From NCBI GenBank assembly GCA_947311845.1, contig CAMZMU010000107.1, forward strand, positions 23,665,326-23,729,325: DNA of 64,000 nucleotides. Direction: 5' to 3'. Shown here piece after piece: positions 11,120-23,809 of the stretch. The DNA is from Poa pratensis (taxonomy: Eukaryota > Streptophyta > Magnoliopsida > Poales > Poaceae). Numbering within the stretch: position 1 is the stretch's first letter; each line of letters starts with the position of its first letter. A program made the translations under genes and the position numbers. Under the pieces are notes generated by a model, which saw only the letters and a program-made list of their open reading frames with translations, ran no database searches and was not told the origin of the DNA.

Positions 11120-13110
11120 ATCTTTTTTTGATGGAAAACAGCGAGGGCTGCTTCAATTTCATTAAGGGGAAAACCGGGACAAATGCCGGCGAAGTAGTAC
11201 CGATTACAGAGAAAGGAAAAATCTAGCAGGAAGCCAGCAGCACCCTACAAAAGCGGTACCATTTACAAGGGTCTCAGCCATTTACAAGGGTCTCAATGCT
11301 TTGCGAGGAAGACCAAATAGGGGGCCAGCGATTATTCTCTAGCCGGCCACACCTTGAGTAGAGGGATCAACATTGGTGGAGTTCCAGCAAGATCAGGTCT
11401 GCCACTTCCATTACAGGTCGGCTCTTGGCATCGAATATCCTATTGTCGCGCTCCTTCCACAATTGCCACCATGTGAGCACGGCAGGGACCGCCACAAGTT
11501 CTTAGGGAGCGTGGCAGTGATCTTCATCCATCAGGTATGTAGACAGTCAGTGTTGTTAGAAGGCAGGAATTGCGAAGGCAGCCGGAGCTTGGAGACGAAT
11601 TTAGTCCAGACACTGACAGCAAAGGGGCAGGAGGTCGAGAAGTGGGCACAGATTCAGGTAGGAGCTTGCAGAACTGCAGAACTGAACACAGAGGATCATA
11701 TGGCCAACCTCTCTTTGCAAAATTATCTGCCGTTAAGCACTTGTTATGGAAAAGTAGCCAAGCATGGAGGCGACACTCCGGGATCGCTTTGGTTTGCCAA
11801 ACCTGGGACAAGGATGCAGAGGGGATGCGACAAACAAGGTGGGCGTGGTAAGCAGATGCAGTCTAGGAGGTTGTCAAAGGTAGCAGGGCCAACGTGGTCG
11901 AGCAGCTCCCAGAGATGCAAATATTCAGTGAGAACTTGAAGGGGAGGTGCCGACTTGATAAACGCAACCCAGCCTCTATTATGTAGATCCTGACGAACAT
12001 TTATGTTTCTTCAACGGGACTGACGGAAGATAGCAGGGAAACGATCGCATAGAGGCCAACCCTGCAACCAGTGACTTGTCCAGAACGGAGTGGTATTGCC
12101 ATCGTGAATGTGAATAGTGGAGGAGGCTCGGAAGATTGCCTACATCGTGAACCTGAGAGTCTGATGGCCAATAGATGGCAGCAGGAGGTCGGTTTGAGCC
12201 TTGTCGATGATCCTTCCACGATAATCCATAACCAAGATTAAGATAAGAGGGGACAGAGGGTAACTTTGCCGGAGGCCACGACAATGATGAATAGGATTGG
12301 ATAGCTCACGATTAACAAGGATTTTAGTAGTGCTGGTAGCAAGGAGATCAACAATCCAATCAATATATTGGCGGCTGAAACCACGGTGTTGTAGCAGCTT
12401 CAACAACAATTCCCATGAAATTGAATCGAATGCTTTGGAGGTATCCAACTTCATCATTAGGGCAGGGTTTTGTTTTCTCTTTAGAGCACGAACGACACCT
12501 TGGACAATATACAAAGTTATCATCGATCACATTCTGGCATGGGGCAACCAAAGAGGACATGAGAGGCTACAGCTAATGACCGGTATTTTAATGAAAAATT
12601 TCCCAAAGCTATGCACAAGACTTATATGGGTCTGAAGTAAGAGGGGGAGGCAGCTGCATGAGTTTTTGGTAGGAGAATTAACAGTTCACTGTTGAGCAGC
12701 TGCAGGCTTGCGGTCGAGCCCGTTCCATAGTGCTGATTGCCTTCATTATATCTCCCTTAATAATGTCTCAGGCAACACGGTAAAACAGGCCACAAAACCC
12801 ATCAGGGCCCGACGTCTTTTCAGGGTGCATTTGGAGAATCACAGCTTTGAAACCTCAGCTTCGGTGATAGGCATGTTAAGAGAGTTAAGGTCAATATCAG
12901 GGAAGCCGAGTGCTTGAAAGTTGATATAGGAGGTGGTAGGGATGTACCTTGCACCTTGCCAGCTTGGTCGACCGTGGTGGTGTTATCGACAGTGATATAG
13001 GAAATAAAATTATTTCTTCGCTTGGCAGAAGCTTTGATGAAGCCAGAGAAAAAGTAGGAGATGTCCTCCTTATTCGACAAAGAAACTGCCATGGTGTGGA
13101 AGTGACATGA
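11120..13110 (-). pseudogene. LINE (L1-type) ORF2 remnant with internal deletion
   Basis: Read on the minus strand from about 13110 to 11120, pieces of a plant LINE ORF2 appear in the right order. There is a linker near 12890 (PITEAEVSKL, then MGFVACFT), then the reverse transcriptase N-terminal half at 12140-12523 with KLDTSKAFDSISWELLL and the GLRQ-PLSPLIL block. After that comes the zinc-ribbon-type (zf-RVT) C-terminus (DGNTTPFWTSHWLQGWPLC near 12110, CLTADNFAKRGW near 11720). The FADD palm motif that should follow the PLSP block is missing: the frame jumps directly to the C-terminal region, so there is an internal deletion as well as several stops and shifts. The 3' end reads ttaatgaaattgaag and closes with a short A-run (T-run on plus, about 11122-11128). 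Confidence 0.8.
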
Positions 13111-13146
13111 GGGGACAGTCTTGCACGCCGTCTTGATAGTGAAGGC

Positions 13147-13545
13147 CTAAGGAGGAAGGCCTTCGATGAAGACGCGCACCTTGTAGCGCGGCGTGATATG
13201 ATCCATCATGAACAACCGTGGCCAAGGTCGAACATGCAGGGCGTACCTCGGTGATGGAAGACGGCCCTGTATATAGGTTGTGACTTGTATATAGGTTGTG
13301 ACTTCATCGTTGCTTGTCAGCAAGCAGGTCGCGCCACCGCCGGTCATTGCAGCGGACGATAAAAGTGTCGTTGAGGTAGAGGCTGATGTTGATGGCATGG
13401 GTTGGGATGCCGGCGAACTCGTCGAGGATGGCCTCGTGGACCTTAGCAGGTCAGAATCAACACGATTGCCAACGACGGTGACGATCACCGCTTTTTTGAG
13501 GAGGTCGATCTCGTCGTGGAGGCGCTCCAAGGTGAGCTTCAACAA
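13147..13545 (-). pseudogene. LINE ORF1/gag-like (DUF4283-type) fragment
   Basis: A 132-codon minus-strand frame contains YALHVRPWPRL and YKVRVFIEGLPP, typical of the DUF4283-type segment of plant LINE ORF1 and zinc-knuckle proteins. It lies 5' of the ORF2 remnant on the same strand, as expected for ORF1 of the same element. It stops right after EGLPP, where the family normally continues, so it is truncated. A Ser/Thr-rich linker precedes the motif. The assignment rests on short motifs. Confidence 0.5.
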
Positions 13546-13575
13546 GCAACGATGAAGTCACAACCTATATACAAG
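13284..13575. repeat. Perfect 34-bp inverted repeat with 18-bp tandem duplication
   Basis: Positions 13284-13317 (cttgtatataggttgtgact onward) and 13542-13575 are exact reverse complements, 224 bp apart. The outer part of the left arm overlaps an 18-bp tandem duplication (tgtatataggttgtgact at 13268-13285 and 13286-13303). The repeat lies across the LINE ORF1-like fragment. Confidence 0.85.
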
Positions 13576-14029
13576 GAGTTCATGCGAGTTTGGTGAATGA
13601 TCTAGGACACTGACATCAAGACGAAATTCAGGACTCAATTTCCTTGAAGCTGATGGCCAACGGTATCGAAGGTCAACCTATTCTGTGTACTTCGAAGGCC
13701 CATTTATTGCAGATTTCGTGCCGGCATTTTGGTGCGTCAGAGCTAGTTGCAAATTCTTTGCATGGGTGTTGTTTCAACATAGCCTCTGGTGCGGCGGAGG
13801 TTCAACTAGAATTAACAGCGGCTAAATGTGCTTTGAACATTCTTGAGGAGGCTAATTAATGATATTATGTCAAATTTGGACCAAATGGTGTTAAATATGA
13901 GTCGGTAATCTAAATAAATCTTTTTAGCTGGGGGCCATGACCCTTGTTGGACGTAACCAAGCTCCACTGGTGGCCGCGAAAAAGACCCTTCCTGTTTGGG
14001 TCACCATTGGGGGGCATTTAGTTTGAGCA
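13576..14029. other. Unassigned stretch
   Basis: A plus-strand frame at 13644-13859 is open but has no recognisable motif. It may be a remnant of the neighbouring LINE or Harbinger element. Confidence 0.35.
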
Positions 14030-15780
14030 AATACATTACCACTCATGGGTCAAAAATGAGATTTCACCACTGCCAGACCGTACTATCGATATGCCTAATT
14101 TTGGCCTCAAATCCAAATACAACTTAGCCTCCAAATGCACCAAATTGATACAAAATAAAACATGAATAAACATGATGAAACTAGTGCACATGCAACTACC
14201 ACATGTGCTCAACGAGGTCATCGCGAAGAGGCTCATGTACTCCTCTCGCGGGATCACATTTGTTCCCATATATTCATACTCAAAGTTTTCGTCTTGGAAA
14301 AGTTCATCCTCTATTATGACATTATGGATGATACACACGATGTCATGATCTGCTAGAGTGTTCTTTGATCTCACAATGGATCTGGTCACACAATTGCAAA
14401 CCAAGCTTGCTATACGACAAATGCTCCCTCGTCCTTCCTCACTGCTTGAGCCTTGGTGAAGTGGACTCTGTTGTTACTTTGAGGGTTCAACATTATCATG
14501 AGAAAGGTGGACTAAGCGGGATAGCTTCCATCTGCAAGGAAGTAGCCAATATCGTAGTCCTGACCATTGACTTTGAAGTTGGGCGATGGATCTTCCCCTG
14601 AAGATAGCCTTGGTAAAAGGATATCTTTGCAAAACATATGTCATTCTGTGAGCCAAGCATGGGATGCCAATGCTTTGAGTATCACGGTTGGATCATGCAA
14701 ATGCCCTGTCAATTGCCCATGCCATGCCACATGACAATTCTTCTATCTCCAATGCATGCAATCGGTACATCCAAGCATCGTACGAAACCCTCTTTCTTCA
14801 CCCATCACCATAAGCCTTGTGGTGTCCTTTCCATTGGGGGCTTGAAGTAGAGTCCACCTGAATCACAATATTGGAAATCACCTCACACTCCTCATGGTGG
14901 TGTATTATTTATTAGTTGAGTCAGATGAGACACCATACGTGATCGCACACATTGCCGGTATGACCTTATGCAGATTCCTAAACTCAAGTTCCTCTGCTTC
15001 TTGCTCTCCCCCACAACATCAAGCAAAAGAGCCATGGTCATACTCAAGAAACACAACGCCCTCCTCTTGCAATGATGAATCCTCAAAATATTCATCCAAA
15101 AGTGATATCATTTACACCTATTATCAATTTTATCTCTCCTTAAACGCCATCAATTTGAAGAAAAAAGGAAGCACCTTGGCAATTGATAGAACACGTTGTA
15201 GGTGTAAATGGTGCCGGCCAACTAGAGCAATGTCGTCACAAGGATTCGCCACAATGACTTTCTGGTTGGTAGTAGCAACACGGGGAGGAGGGAATCACAA
15301 AAGGTGGTCCGTGGTCGTGTCAAGCTCGACCCGCTTGGATCATGTATGGCACACAGTGGAGAGGGGCCAGAGGACGAGAACGACGTCCGTGACCGGCTTC
15401 TAGTAGGCAGGAGGGATCTCATGCGGCTGGCAGCGAGCTTTCTAGCAACGACGACCTGGCGGTGAGCTTCTAGACAACGAAGACCGGCATGAGGACGGAG
15501 GCACGACGGGCCCATGGGCACTACCGACCATGAGGAACACGAAGGCATGGTATGGCGGAGGTGATAGGAGCATGACAGGGGTGGCGCGGCCGACAGCGAT
15601 GGACCACAAGTAGCAAACTAGCGACCGGAGAATCTCAGGAACGAAGCTTTGCTCGTACCAAAAGTGGGGAATTGTAGGGGCATTTTGTTGTTGACCCCAA
15701 ATGTTGGGTGAGGCAGGGGTATTTTTAGGTTGCACCCCAAATAATTTAGGGATATGGGCTACTATAGGAGTGTATTTTCA
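14030..15780 (-). pseudogene. PIF/Harbinger transposase remnant (copy 1)
   Basis: Across frames on the minus strand from about 15085 to 14210, Harbinger transposase motifs appear in order. These are MCAITYGVSSDSTN, a block with LGSQNDI (catalytic SHND region), NFKVNGQDYDIGYFLADGSY (near 14590), FTKAQAVRKDEGAF and finally IIHNVIIEDE (near 14320). Many stops and frame changes separate them, so the gene is dead. The sequence at 15700-15780 (ggctactataggagtgta) could be one element end, but no matching opposite end or target duplication was found, so the boundaries are approximate. In function this family cuts and pastes with a DDE nuclease and usually a Myb-like partner protein. Confidence 0.7.
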
Positions 15781-16171
15781 GGTCTACCGCCACCATGCTA
15801 GTGACGCGTTTGTCCATGTATAAACACATATAGCTAACCACTTTCTTTAATTTGCAATATGCATTTGAACAATAAGAGATATACAACATATGAGTTGACC
15901 CGCACACCATGTGGACGACTAATTAATTGCCATCATGGAAAGCAATCAGCAAATGCCTCCTGTTTGGACTAGAGGCCCAAAAAATTCTGTCATGTGACTA
16001 CAACACTACTGACAGAGTAACAACATGCAAAAGAGGTGCCCTAAAACGAACTGAAGTGTACATACAGACTAGAGAGTACTTTATGACCACCTAGATGTGC
16101 CGTCTTTACACATAATTATTTCTTGTACTTTTATTTGCTAGCAGCGAGATGGAGCTGACAGATGGATGATA
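15781..16171. other. 3' flank of the P450 gene
   Basis: AT-rich sequence between the Harbinger remnant and the P450 stop codon. It probably holds the 3' UTR. No other feature was seen. Confidence 0.4.
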
Positions 16172-19100
16172 TCAGTTCTTAGGGAAGAGCTGAAGGTGGA
16201 AACCATCTGGGAAGCTCAGTCCTGGGGTACGCACTATGTTTCCTCCTTTTACCGCCCTCCACCTGAAACGCAAACATTCATGCTTAGAGAAGGTCGATTT
16301 CATCTTGTTAGAGAGAAACAGTGCACATATATGTACATCAGTACATGAGACAAACTGCACCTGTATTTTGTCACCAGGCAGTGGATGAAGGTTGCCATCA
16401 GGACCTTGGTGAGGTCTGTTCCGACGCAGAACCGGAGACCTCCACCAAAGGCCATGAAATGCTTCGTTCCTCCGGTGATTTCCATCTTGTCCTGCTCAAG
16501 AGAATGCTAGAACTGTTATTTCTTGAGAAATAGGTGTGTCGAGACTCGAAACAGAACACATTACTGACGTGTGCAGCTTCCTCACGAAAGCCATGCATGC
16601 ATGGAGGCATCGAGAAGCAGATACTACTCTATTAATCTACTACTCCATTTGCTTCATAGCAACTCCTACTGCTACAACACAAGTGAGTCCGCTTCCTTTC
16701 TTTATTCCTACGTGTTCCTTATCAGCAGAACAGTGAGTATTAAGTATCATTTGACTATATGCCTCTCTAGAAGTTGACTTGACCGCACTCATGCATGTAG
16801 ACTAATCACGTATTAGCACAAAAAAGAGAACTGAGCTTCTTGTTACCGAACTTCCAGGTTCATCTCCTGGATACACTACTAGAAAAACTCGGATTTGTAT
16901 TTGTGGGAAATTGCACAATATTTTATAAGAATTACACCGATCCTTTAACTGCTTGTTGCCATTTTTAGTAAATTGCAATTGCAAATAGTTTCTAGTTTTC
17001 TTAAACAAAGGATGGCTTATTTTGGTCAGAGCGGTCAAACTTCAGAGTTTCATTTGGTGGCTATAGTCGTTTGCTTGGAACTGGGAAGCTTAGGAGTCTA
17101 AGCAAACAAAACCCTGAAGGCTGAAGATACCACGTAAAGTTAGAGTCTGTCGTATTTAAGTAGCACACTGAAATCCTAAGATTCTCATCCAAAATGAAAT
17201 ATATAGAGATGATGCCAATTTGCACAAACATCAGAAGTGCACAAACCTGCCATCTCCATGGGTTAAACGCCAATGGATCTTCGTAAATTTTGGGATTCAA
17301 GTGCACTGCAGGAGGACACACCATTACTGCCCAGCCTGCTGGAATAGTGTAGCCTGCACCCAAAGGAGAAAATGCACGCAGAGAAAGATCAGATTTCTTA
17401 AACTCACCCAAGAACCAAAAAGTGATACGCCATGATATTTACATGCTCAATTACCTTTGAATTCAATGTCTTGCAATGCCTTCCGAAAGATCCCTGGCAC
17501 GATATTGGCTAGCCTTGCTATCTCCAAAGTGACCTTAATGCACAACGTGGAGAGGTAGTGCGTCAGTTTCATCAATTTTTCAGAGGCTGAATTTAAAGGG
17601 GTTTCAGTTTCTTCTCGTTTCCTTTTACTGTTTTTTTTTGCCGGGACTTTTACTGTGTTATCTGTTAAGATGATAACTAGTACTATATGTCTTCTCCCCC
17701 TAGTGTACTGTGCATTTGGTCACACAAGCAAGGAACACAAGGCAAGCACTTGCGTAATCGCATCAGTCTATCAGGGTACCAGAGCTTAATTCGCCACTAT
17801 CATAATCCCCTAATTGCCGTTCTTTAGTCAATGTTACATGCATGGTGTGAATTTCTTAAATGTGCAATTTGCGTCATAGCTTTGCTATTCGTGGTTAAGC
17901 TCACCTGAGAGGTGAAGGTCATGGACTTGTACTCTGCCCACGTGAGGCCGGCATCCGGGTCCTTCCTGTTCCTGATAATCCCCTCATGCTCCTCCTGGCC
18001 ACACAAAGAGCATTATCTAGTTAGTTGTTTTTCGGCGCAAGTAGGTCGCCTAGTTGCAGGCATTTCCGAGGCACACAACGTCCATCGAGAAATCGCACGC
18101 AGTTTATACAACTAACCGTTAAAGCCTCAAGCACTCTTGGGTTGTCAGTCAGTAGCTTGATGCCTAGCGTGAGGGCCAAGGCCGTCGTCTCGAAGCTCGC
18201 GAAGAGGAGCACGAACATGAGGTCCAGTGCCACGGTCTCTGTAAGGACGGGGTTCTCCTTCCTCAGCTCAACGATCATGACGTCGAGGAAGTCCTCAGGC
18301 TGCCTCCCCGCGTCCGCCATCCTCTCCCTCACCATCCCCTTGAGCACCTTCATGGCGTTCCTCCTCCCCTACACACACACATGTAATTTCAGCTGCCTCA
18401 GGTGTTCAAAACTTTTAGATGGAGAGAAGCCTAACGGAGTGGGTTCCGCGAGAGCCGTTGACTGGTCGTATGTTGACTTGACACGCATGCATGTGCACTA
18501 CGTACGGTGGTCACGAAGCAAAGTGGGCATGTGAGTATATACCTTCATGCACTCATGATACGCAGTGCCGGGTATGTCCACCGGGAAGGAGATGAGGCCG
18601 CGGATGAATGCCACGAAGTTCTTCCTCAGATTCTCAGATGACTTTGACGGCTCGTAGCTGATCAGCTTCTTCGCGGTGATGTCAAAGATCATCTACGAGA
18701 AGTTTCAAGAGGTGCTCACACATCAGAAATCTAAGCCCTGAAGTTCAATAAAGTAGCTACGCAAGTTTGTTCCAGCAACACAAGGCGAGAAATGCTCTAT
18801 CTTACGGCGGAGAGGCCGTCCTTGAGTTCCACGCTTGGCTGGCCTGCCCACGAGGCAAGGGTGGCACGGCAGGTGGTGTCTGTCTCGGCGAGGAGCACCG
18901 CCCGGAGGTTCTCCTGGCCGTAAAGGCGGAGCACAAGGGTCTTGAGGTACTTGTACATGAAGCCGTGCAGGGAGCCGACGTTTTCGCGGCCAAAGATCTC
19001 GGTGAACGTCGCTGGGTACCAGCTCTCGAACAGCTTCCCCTCCTGCTGGAACACATAGTGGTTCAGGTCCGGGTCCGCTGACACCACCACCGCCCGCCCG

Positions 19101-19464
19101 ACGATGCGCTCTTGAAGATGGTACCGTACCTACACACATATCCAATGTTATAGCAAGCTCAGCCTCACATATACTTGCTCCAATATGATCATGCTTGCAA
19201 TGGTCGACTGGGGTTGGATAATGGACGGTTAACTACCGTGCCCTACCTTTTCACTCTGTCCCTGATGAAGGGGGAGACGTCGCAAGTAGGGTTTGGAACG
19301 AAGAACTGCATGGTCTCGCCGAGGAGAGGGAAGCCGAGGGAGCCTGGAGGCAGCCGGCCGTTTGCCTTCGGATGGCTCCATCTGTGCGCCCACAGGAGAG
19401 AAGCTACGACCATGGCCAAGGCAACAGCCCATACGGCTATACAGAATGTTTCCATGGCCTTCAC
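16172..19464 (-). CDS. CYP87A: Cytochrome P450, CYP87A type, nine exons, one-base deletion in exon 2
   Basis: Exons on the minus strand: 19464-19247, 19129-18806, 18692-18543, 18368-18117, 17994-17905, 17533-17455, 17353-17247, 16491-16361, 16262-16172, all with GT-AG borders. Allowing one missing base, the product is 480 residues. It has an N-terminal membrane anchor (residues about 4-27), a Pro-rich hinge (LPPGSLGFPLLGE), the I-helix ASFETT (about 288-293), the K-helix ExxR as EIAR (about 349-352), FNPWRW, and the haem loop FGGGLRFCVG with ligand Cys at about 429. The YLKTLVLRLYG, FTEIFG and GGNIVRTPG blocks match rice CYP87A proteins. Expected role: ER-bound mono-oxygenase of the clan 85 group, substrate unknown. 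Exon 2 is 324 nt where the phases of exons 1 and 3 demand 325. The shift falls at 19106-19107, between YGTIFKS and IVGRAVVV. A pseudogene or a sequence error are both possible. A TATA box lies upstream. Confidence 0.9.
17622..17656 (-). mobile_element. Micro-insertion with 10-bp target duplication in a P450 intron
   Basis: The direct repeat cttttactgt (17622-17631 and 17647-17656) brackets eight T residues plus gccggga. On the minus strand this reads tcccggc followed by an A-run, as expected of a LINE 3' tail inserted after extreme 5' truncation. It lies in the intron between exons 5 and 6, in the same transcriptional sense as the P450. Confidence 0.55.
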
Positions 19465-19604
19465 AAGATTATTAGCTAGTGCGATGTCTTGATCCTAGCT
19501 ATTAGATTAGGTCAAGGGAAATGGCGGTGCTCGCGGAGGGAAGAGAAGCTAGTGAAAGATATGGCTGCAAAAAGTACGGGAGCTATGTTGGGATATTGCC
19601 TTGC

Positions 19605-19612
19605 TTTATATA
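19605..19612 (-). promoter_or_regulatory. TATA box of the P450 gene
   Basis: The minus strand reads tatataaa, about 140 bp upstream of the P450 ATG at 19464. The spacing fits transcription starting some 30 bp downstream and a leader of roughly 100 bp. Confidence 0.65.
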
Positions 19613-19938
19613 GAGGCTTCGGCAGAAATGCTGCGGGATGTGGGAACTTAAACAAATGGAGGGAGAAGAATTATTGTCCAAGTGTATTCCTTTTTGGCGG
19701 AGAGAATCCACCTATAAGCTTGTTCTGTGTTGTTATGTTCCGATCGCTCAGCTACATGCCACAGTAGGTTAGCTGTACTGTCCTGAACTTTTTAGAGTGG
19801 TTACCTCATTAAGGCTAGCACTGTCCGTGTGCATGATGTAGGATAAAAACATGTACAGCTAGCATTGTGTATTGCCGGCTGTTCTCTAGACCATGAGTTG
19901 TGTTCTTTCAGATCATCAGCTGATTAGTTGAAACATTA

Positions 19939-20859
19939 AGGGTCTCTTTGGATTTCTGGAATTTTAAAACGTACGAATAGGAAAAACCTAAGATTGGGAT
20001 GTTAAGCATGGTGAATTTCTACATGATTTGAGAACATGAGAAATTTCTCCGATGCGTCTTTGGATGGCGCACAAGAATCAAACACTTGTTCATCTCATGC
20101 CCATTTGCAAGTATGAGACGGCGCAAAATTCATGTGTACTTTAAAATTTTGTTTGGAAATTGGTTGAAGGAAGTAGCTAAAAAGATAAAATTCAAATTCG
20201 AGTTGGGGTTTGTACTTTATTTTGGCCCATATCGAACGTGCATAATAATTTTGTGTTTAACAAACCTAGAGCTTCCTCTAATATGCAAGTTACCCTTCGC
20301 CTTCGGTCACGTATCGGATCCGCATGTGGTCCTTTCTACAGCCATATGAGTGAAGACAAGACATGAATATTGGGTGCAGCCGTTTGGAAATGGTTGCACA
20401 TGACTTATAGAACGTGTGCGGCTTGTGGTTTGATAACAACCTTTCATGTTGATGCTAGAAGCTGCATGTTAGTAGTTGTGTTTAGATGGTTGATACATGT
20501 CTCAACCTTTAGCTGTATTTTTTGTCTGAATAAACGTTGAATAAAGTAATAAAGTGACCATATGCAACACGGGCTGGGCTCCCCTTTTCGAAAAAAACAG
20601 GAATCAAACATAGTAATTCCACATGATTGAGGAGAAAGAGTAAAGAGATATAGTGTTTGTGTATTGGATTTTTCAAAGAAATAAAATAAAATATGGTTTA
20701 CCCTCATGTTGAGATTCCTATAAAATAGAGGACATAGGAACAAATTTCATAATAATTTGGCGAGCTCAATCCTACGATCCAAATGATTTCCACAGAAAAA
20801 ATTCCTATGGATTAGAATCCTCCAAAAAAAAACATGACATTCCTCCAACCCAAAGACCT
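19939..20859. mobile_element. Non-autonomous Tourist/Harbinger-like element
   Basis: The left end (a)gggtctctttggatt and right end aacccaaagacct are imperfect inverted repeats flanked by a TTA/TAA-type 3-bp duplication (19936-19939 and 20859-20862). The terminal and subterminal text (ttctacatgattt, then tttccacagaaaaaattcct) resembles grass MITEs whose ends read ggnctctttggat. The AT-rich interior has no transposase. Superfamily assignment rests on the ends only. Confidence 0.6.
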
Positions 20860-20862
20860 TAA

Positions 20863-22105
20863 GCTATGAACTTACGTTCTAAATGTCCCAGTGTCTTTCT
20901 ATTTTATTCCAATATAGATGACGACTAACAGTTCTACAAAATCAACTAGTCGAGTTTTGTAGAACACAATAACATGTACGGAGTACTACTTATTCCCACC
21001 CAATGGTACGGTTTTCGCCTGTTTTTTTCTAACTAACGGTATGACTATTTTCTTCTAACAAGACGAGACAAAGTTTTTACCCCCGTTAAAAACACAAAAA
21101 CAAACAGCCCACCCAATGGTGTCAATGCTAGAATCAACCTTGAATCTGGATTATCATGTTGTATGGAAGATATCATACTTAGAGTTAGAGACTAACGTTA
21201 GCTCTTTGATGTAAACTTTGTGGATAAGAAATAACTCGTGGCGGTTCATGCATGTCTGTGAAGAAAAGGACAGAACCGAGTAGAGTAGAAGAAAAGGGTT
21301 AAATATCCACCGGCACACCAAAATTGTCAAATACCGATGGAGAGCGAGTCAACACTTGTTTTATCATCTACTAGCTCACCTTGGTTTGTCTCTGTGAGCA
21401 TAAGAGCATGCATCGCTTCGAGTAAGACGTCACAATCACAAGTGTGGTAGACCCAGCCCCCCGCCAAGCCATCATGTATCTGCTTGCTAGCCTGAATCCA
21501 GCACAGCAGCTAGCATTCGTACTGCAGATCGATATGGATCGCGGAATCTTCCATGAACTAACGTCGGATAGAATCGATCACGCGTGAACTTGTCACTTCA
21601 GGCTATAAGTGTATCTGTGACAAGTGGTTCCACGCACGTACGGCCACCTAGCTGCCGATCCATGCCGCCATTTTTTGTCAGCATGTCTGTCGGTCGTTCT
21701 CCAGATGTTCATGCATGCACCTTGATTACACGTGTGTCCTCGTTCATGGATCATGGATGAACGTATTGCACCGTCCGTCCCATTGATTAGCTCTGCACGA
21801 CCGGACTGCAAAGTAGTATGAACTGAAGAAACCGTGACCCGGGACGATGAGCTCAGCCGGCACCGGCACTACTGACGCTGATCGAAGATCGCAATCTCGG
21901 AGAAGTCTCGATGGCCTCTCCAGGGAAGGTAGGTAGGACTAGTAAAAAGAAGTCTCGATGGCCTGCTGTCTTGGTACATTTTGTAGTTCCATGCGTGACG
22001 TTGTTAAATGTATCGTTGTCCGCGTGGATGGTTAAATAACTCAACGGCCGTGTTCAGAGTTCGAGCGACGACAAGAGATTAGCTTGCAAGCACGAAGAGA
22101 TCTAG
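20863..22105. other. Unassigned intergenic stretch
   Basis: No supported gene. There is one short perfect palindrome: gttctacaaaa (20931-20941) pairs with ttttgtagaac (20955-20965). Confidence 0.4.
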
Positions 22106-22189
22106 CTAAAGAACTACTCTTTTTTTGCGGGAAAGACGAAGTGATATTAATCCAGTACCCTTACAAAACAGTCCTCTAAAGAACTACTC
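22106..22189 (-). mobile_element. 56-bp LINE 3'-tail insertion with 14-bp target duplication
   Basis: The direct repeat ctaaagaactactc (22106-22119 and 22176-22189) encloses 22120-22175. The insert begins with seven T residues then gcgggaaagacgaagtgata, so the minus strand ends in an A-run. The text is similar in layout to the LINE 3' end at 11122-11170 (T-run, gatggaaaacagcg, then ttcatta). This is a textbook 5'-truncated, target-primed insertion of very small size. Confidence 0.8.
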
Positions 22190-23157
22190 GTAGGGTTTGC
22201 GGCTTGAGATGCGATTTTTTGTACTTGTTTTCTCTAGCTTTTGTCACTAAACTTCTGTACAAAAACCACTATTTTGTCTAATCGGACGGCAAGATCGACT
22301 GCCTTAAGCCTAAAAAAAAGAAGTAGGATATGATAAAATACAAGGATATCTAGCTAAAGACTTGGTCACCAGATTGATGCCAAGCACACAAGCAATTGTG
22401 TTAGACTGCATGCGTACAGCCACACCACTATGCATAACAAGTATCATTTCGCATATATTCCTGTCCCGCGGCTCCCCTTTCTATGACCAGTTACTCATAT
22501 GGATTTAGTTTAAGAGCTCGGAAAGATCTCCTTGGTAGATATGACTTGTGATGAGGTCAATCAAGGCGGGTGTGCATAATTTACACGGGGGTTCGTTCGC
22601 GGTTATAGTAGTACACCCAAATCTTGTAGATATTCGACATATCTGAACTCCAACCAGCTGTATCACTCTGCGAATAGGATGGTTCAACAAAATTCCGAAG
22701 GGGAGATGATAATAAAAGTCCAATAAGAAAATAAAAACAATGTATCACAGCCAAATAAGAAGAAAAGCATGCTCGACATTTCCGTATAGGACGGAGTGGA
22801 ATTGCCCCAAGTCCGTGATGTCTTTAGTTATGTTTCCGCTGCCGATGATAGAACAGTTTAAGGTTCCATTCGGTAATAGTCTGAGCTTTAATGGCTATGT
22901 TATGCTTGGTTGAGATGTCATGTTTACCAGCGATTGTGATGTTGGGCTGGTTAGCTGGTATGTGACGCTCGGAGGCACCCGGCCACCCCAGCTAGTTTTT
23001 ATTAGGAGGATGACCGTAGTTTTATTAGAAGTACTGAAATAAAATTGTCTTCCAAATTCCAGTATCTAATGTAATGTCTAGGCGAGCTAATCTATGAGCT
23101 TCCTTGTTTGCTTCGCGTCGTTCGTGGCTAAACTGGAACTTTACTCTCTAGATGCTA
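22190..23157. other. Unassigned intergenic stretch
   Basis: No supported coding frame, repeat array or element ends. Confidence 0.4.
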
Positions 23158-23809
23158 CTCCCTACGTTTACAATTAGTTTGCGTTCTGGGTTTAGTCAAA
23201 GTCAAACTTTGTGAAGTTTAACCAAATATATAGGAAAAATTATAACAAAATTATAACAAAATTTTAACATTATTAGAACTAGCAAGGTGGCCCTCGCAAA
23301 TGCGAGGGCATTGTCTTTAGTATGTTGAAGGCTGCAAAGAATTAAATTCTGTTTTCACTGATATCAAATTATGTACTAAGAACTAATACGGCTCTACCAC
23401 CATAAACTTAAATATGACATATGCAGATACGTAATATCTTCAAACACCATTAATTTCTAGGCCAAGGATTATTACGTCATTTCTATAAATGCCCATGCAT
23501 GCTATTTGTGTGATATTATATTAGTATAAACATACCTGTATTTTCTATATGATGTTAGATCAGTAGGCGAGGTTAATGTCCGTATTATACATATAGTTAC
23601 AAAACAATTCGTATTTTGGTTGAAATAACAATGAGAGTTTTGAGTTTTCTAACGCAAAAAAAATGATATAGTAAATAATATATCACATATGTCGGCAATA
23701 TCTTTAATTTTTGGGCCACGAATTATTGTGATTTGGGTACTTAATATTCACCATTCATATGTTGTTTTATGTTTTGAAATGATAATTAGAAATGCATATA
23801 TCTTACAGA

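Noticed and set aside
13644..13859. 71-codon plus frame between the LINE and Harbinger remnants
   Set aside because: No recognisable motif, splice sites or promoter; kept only as an unassigned stretch.
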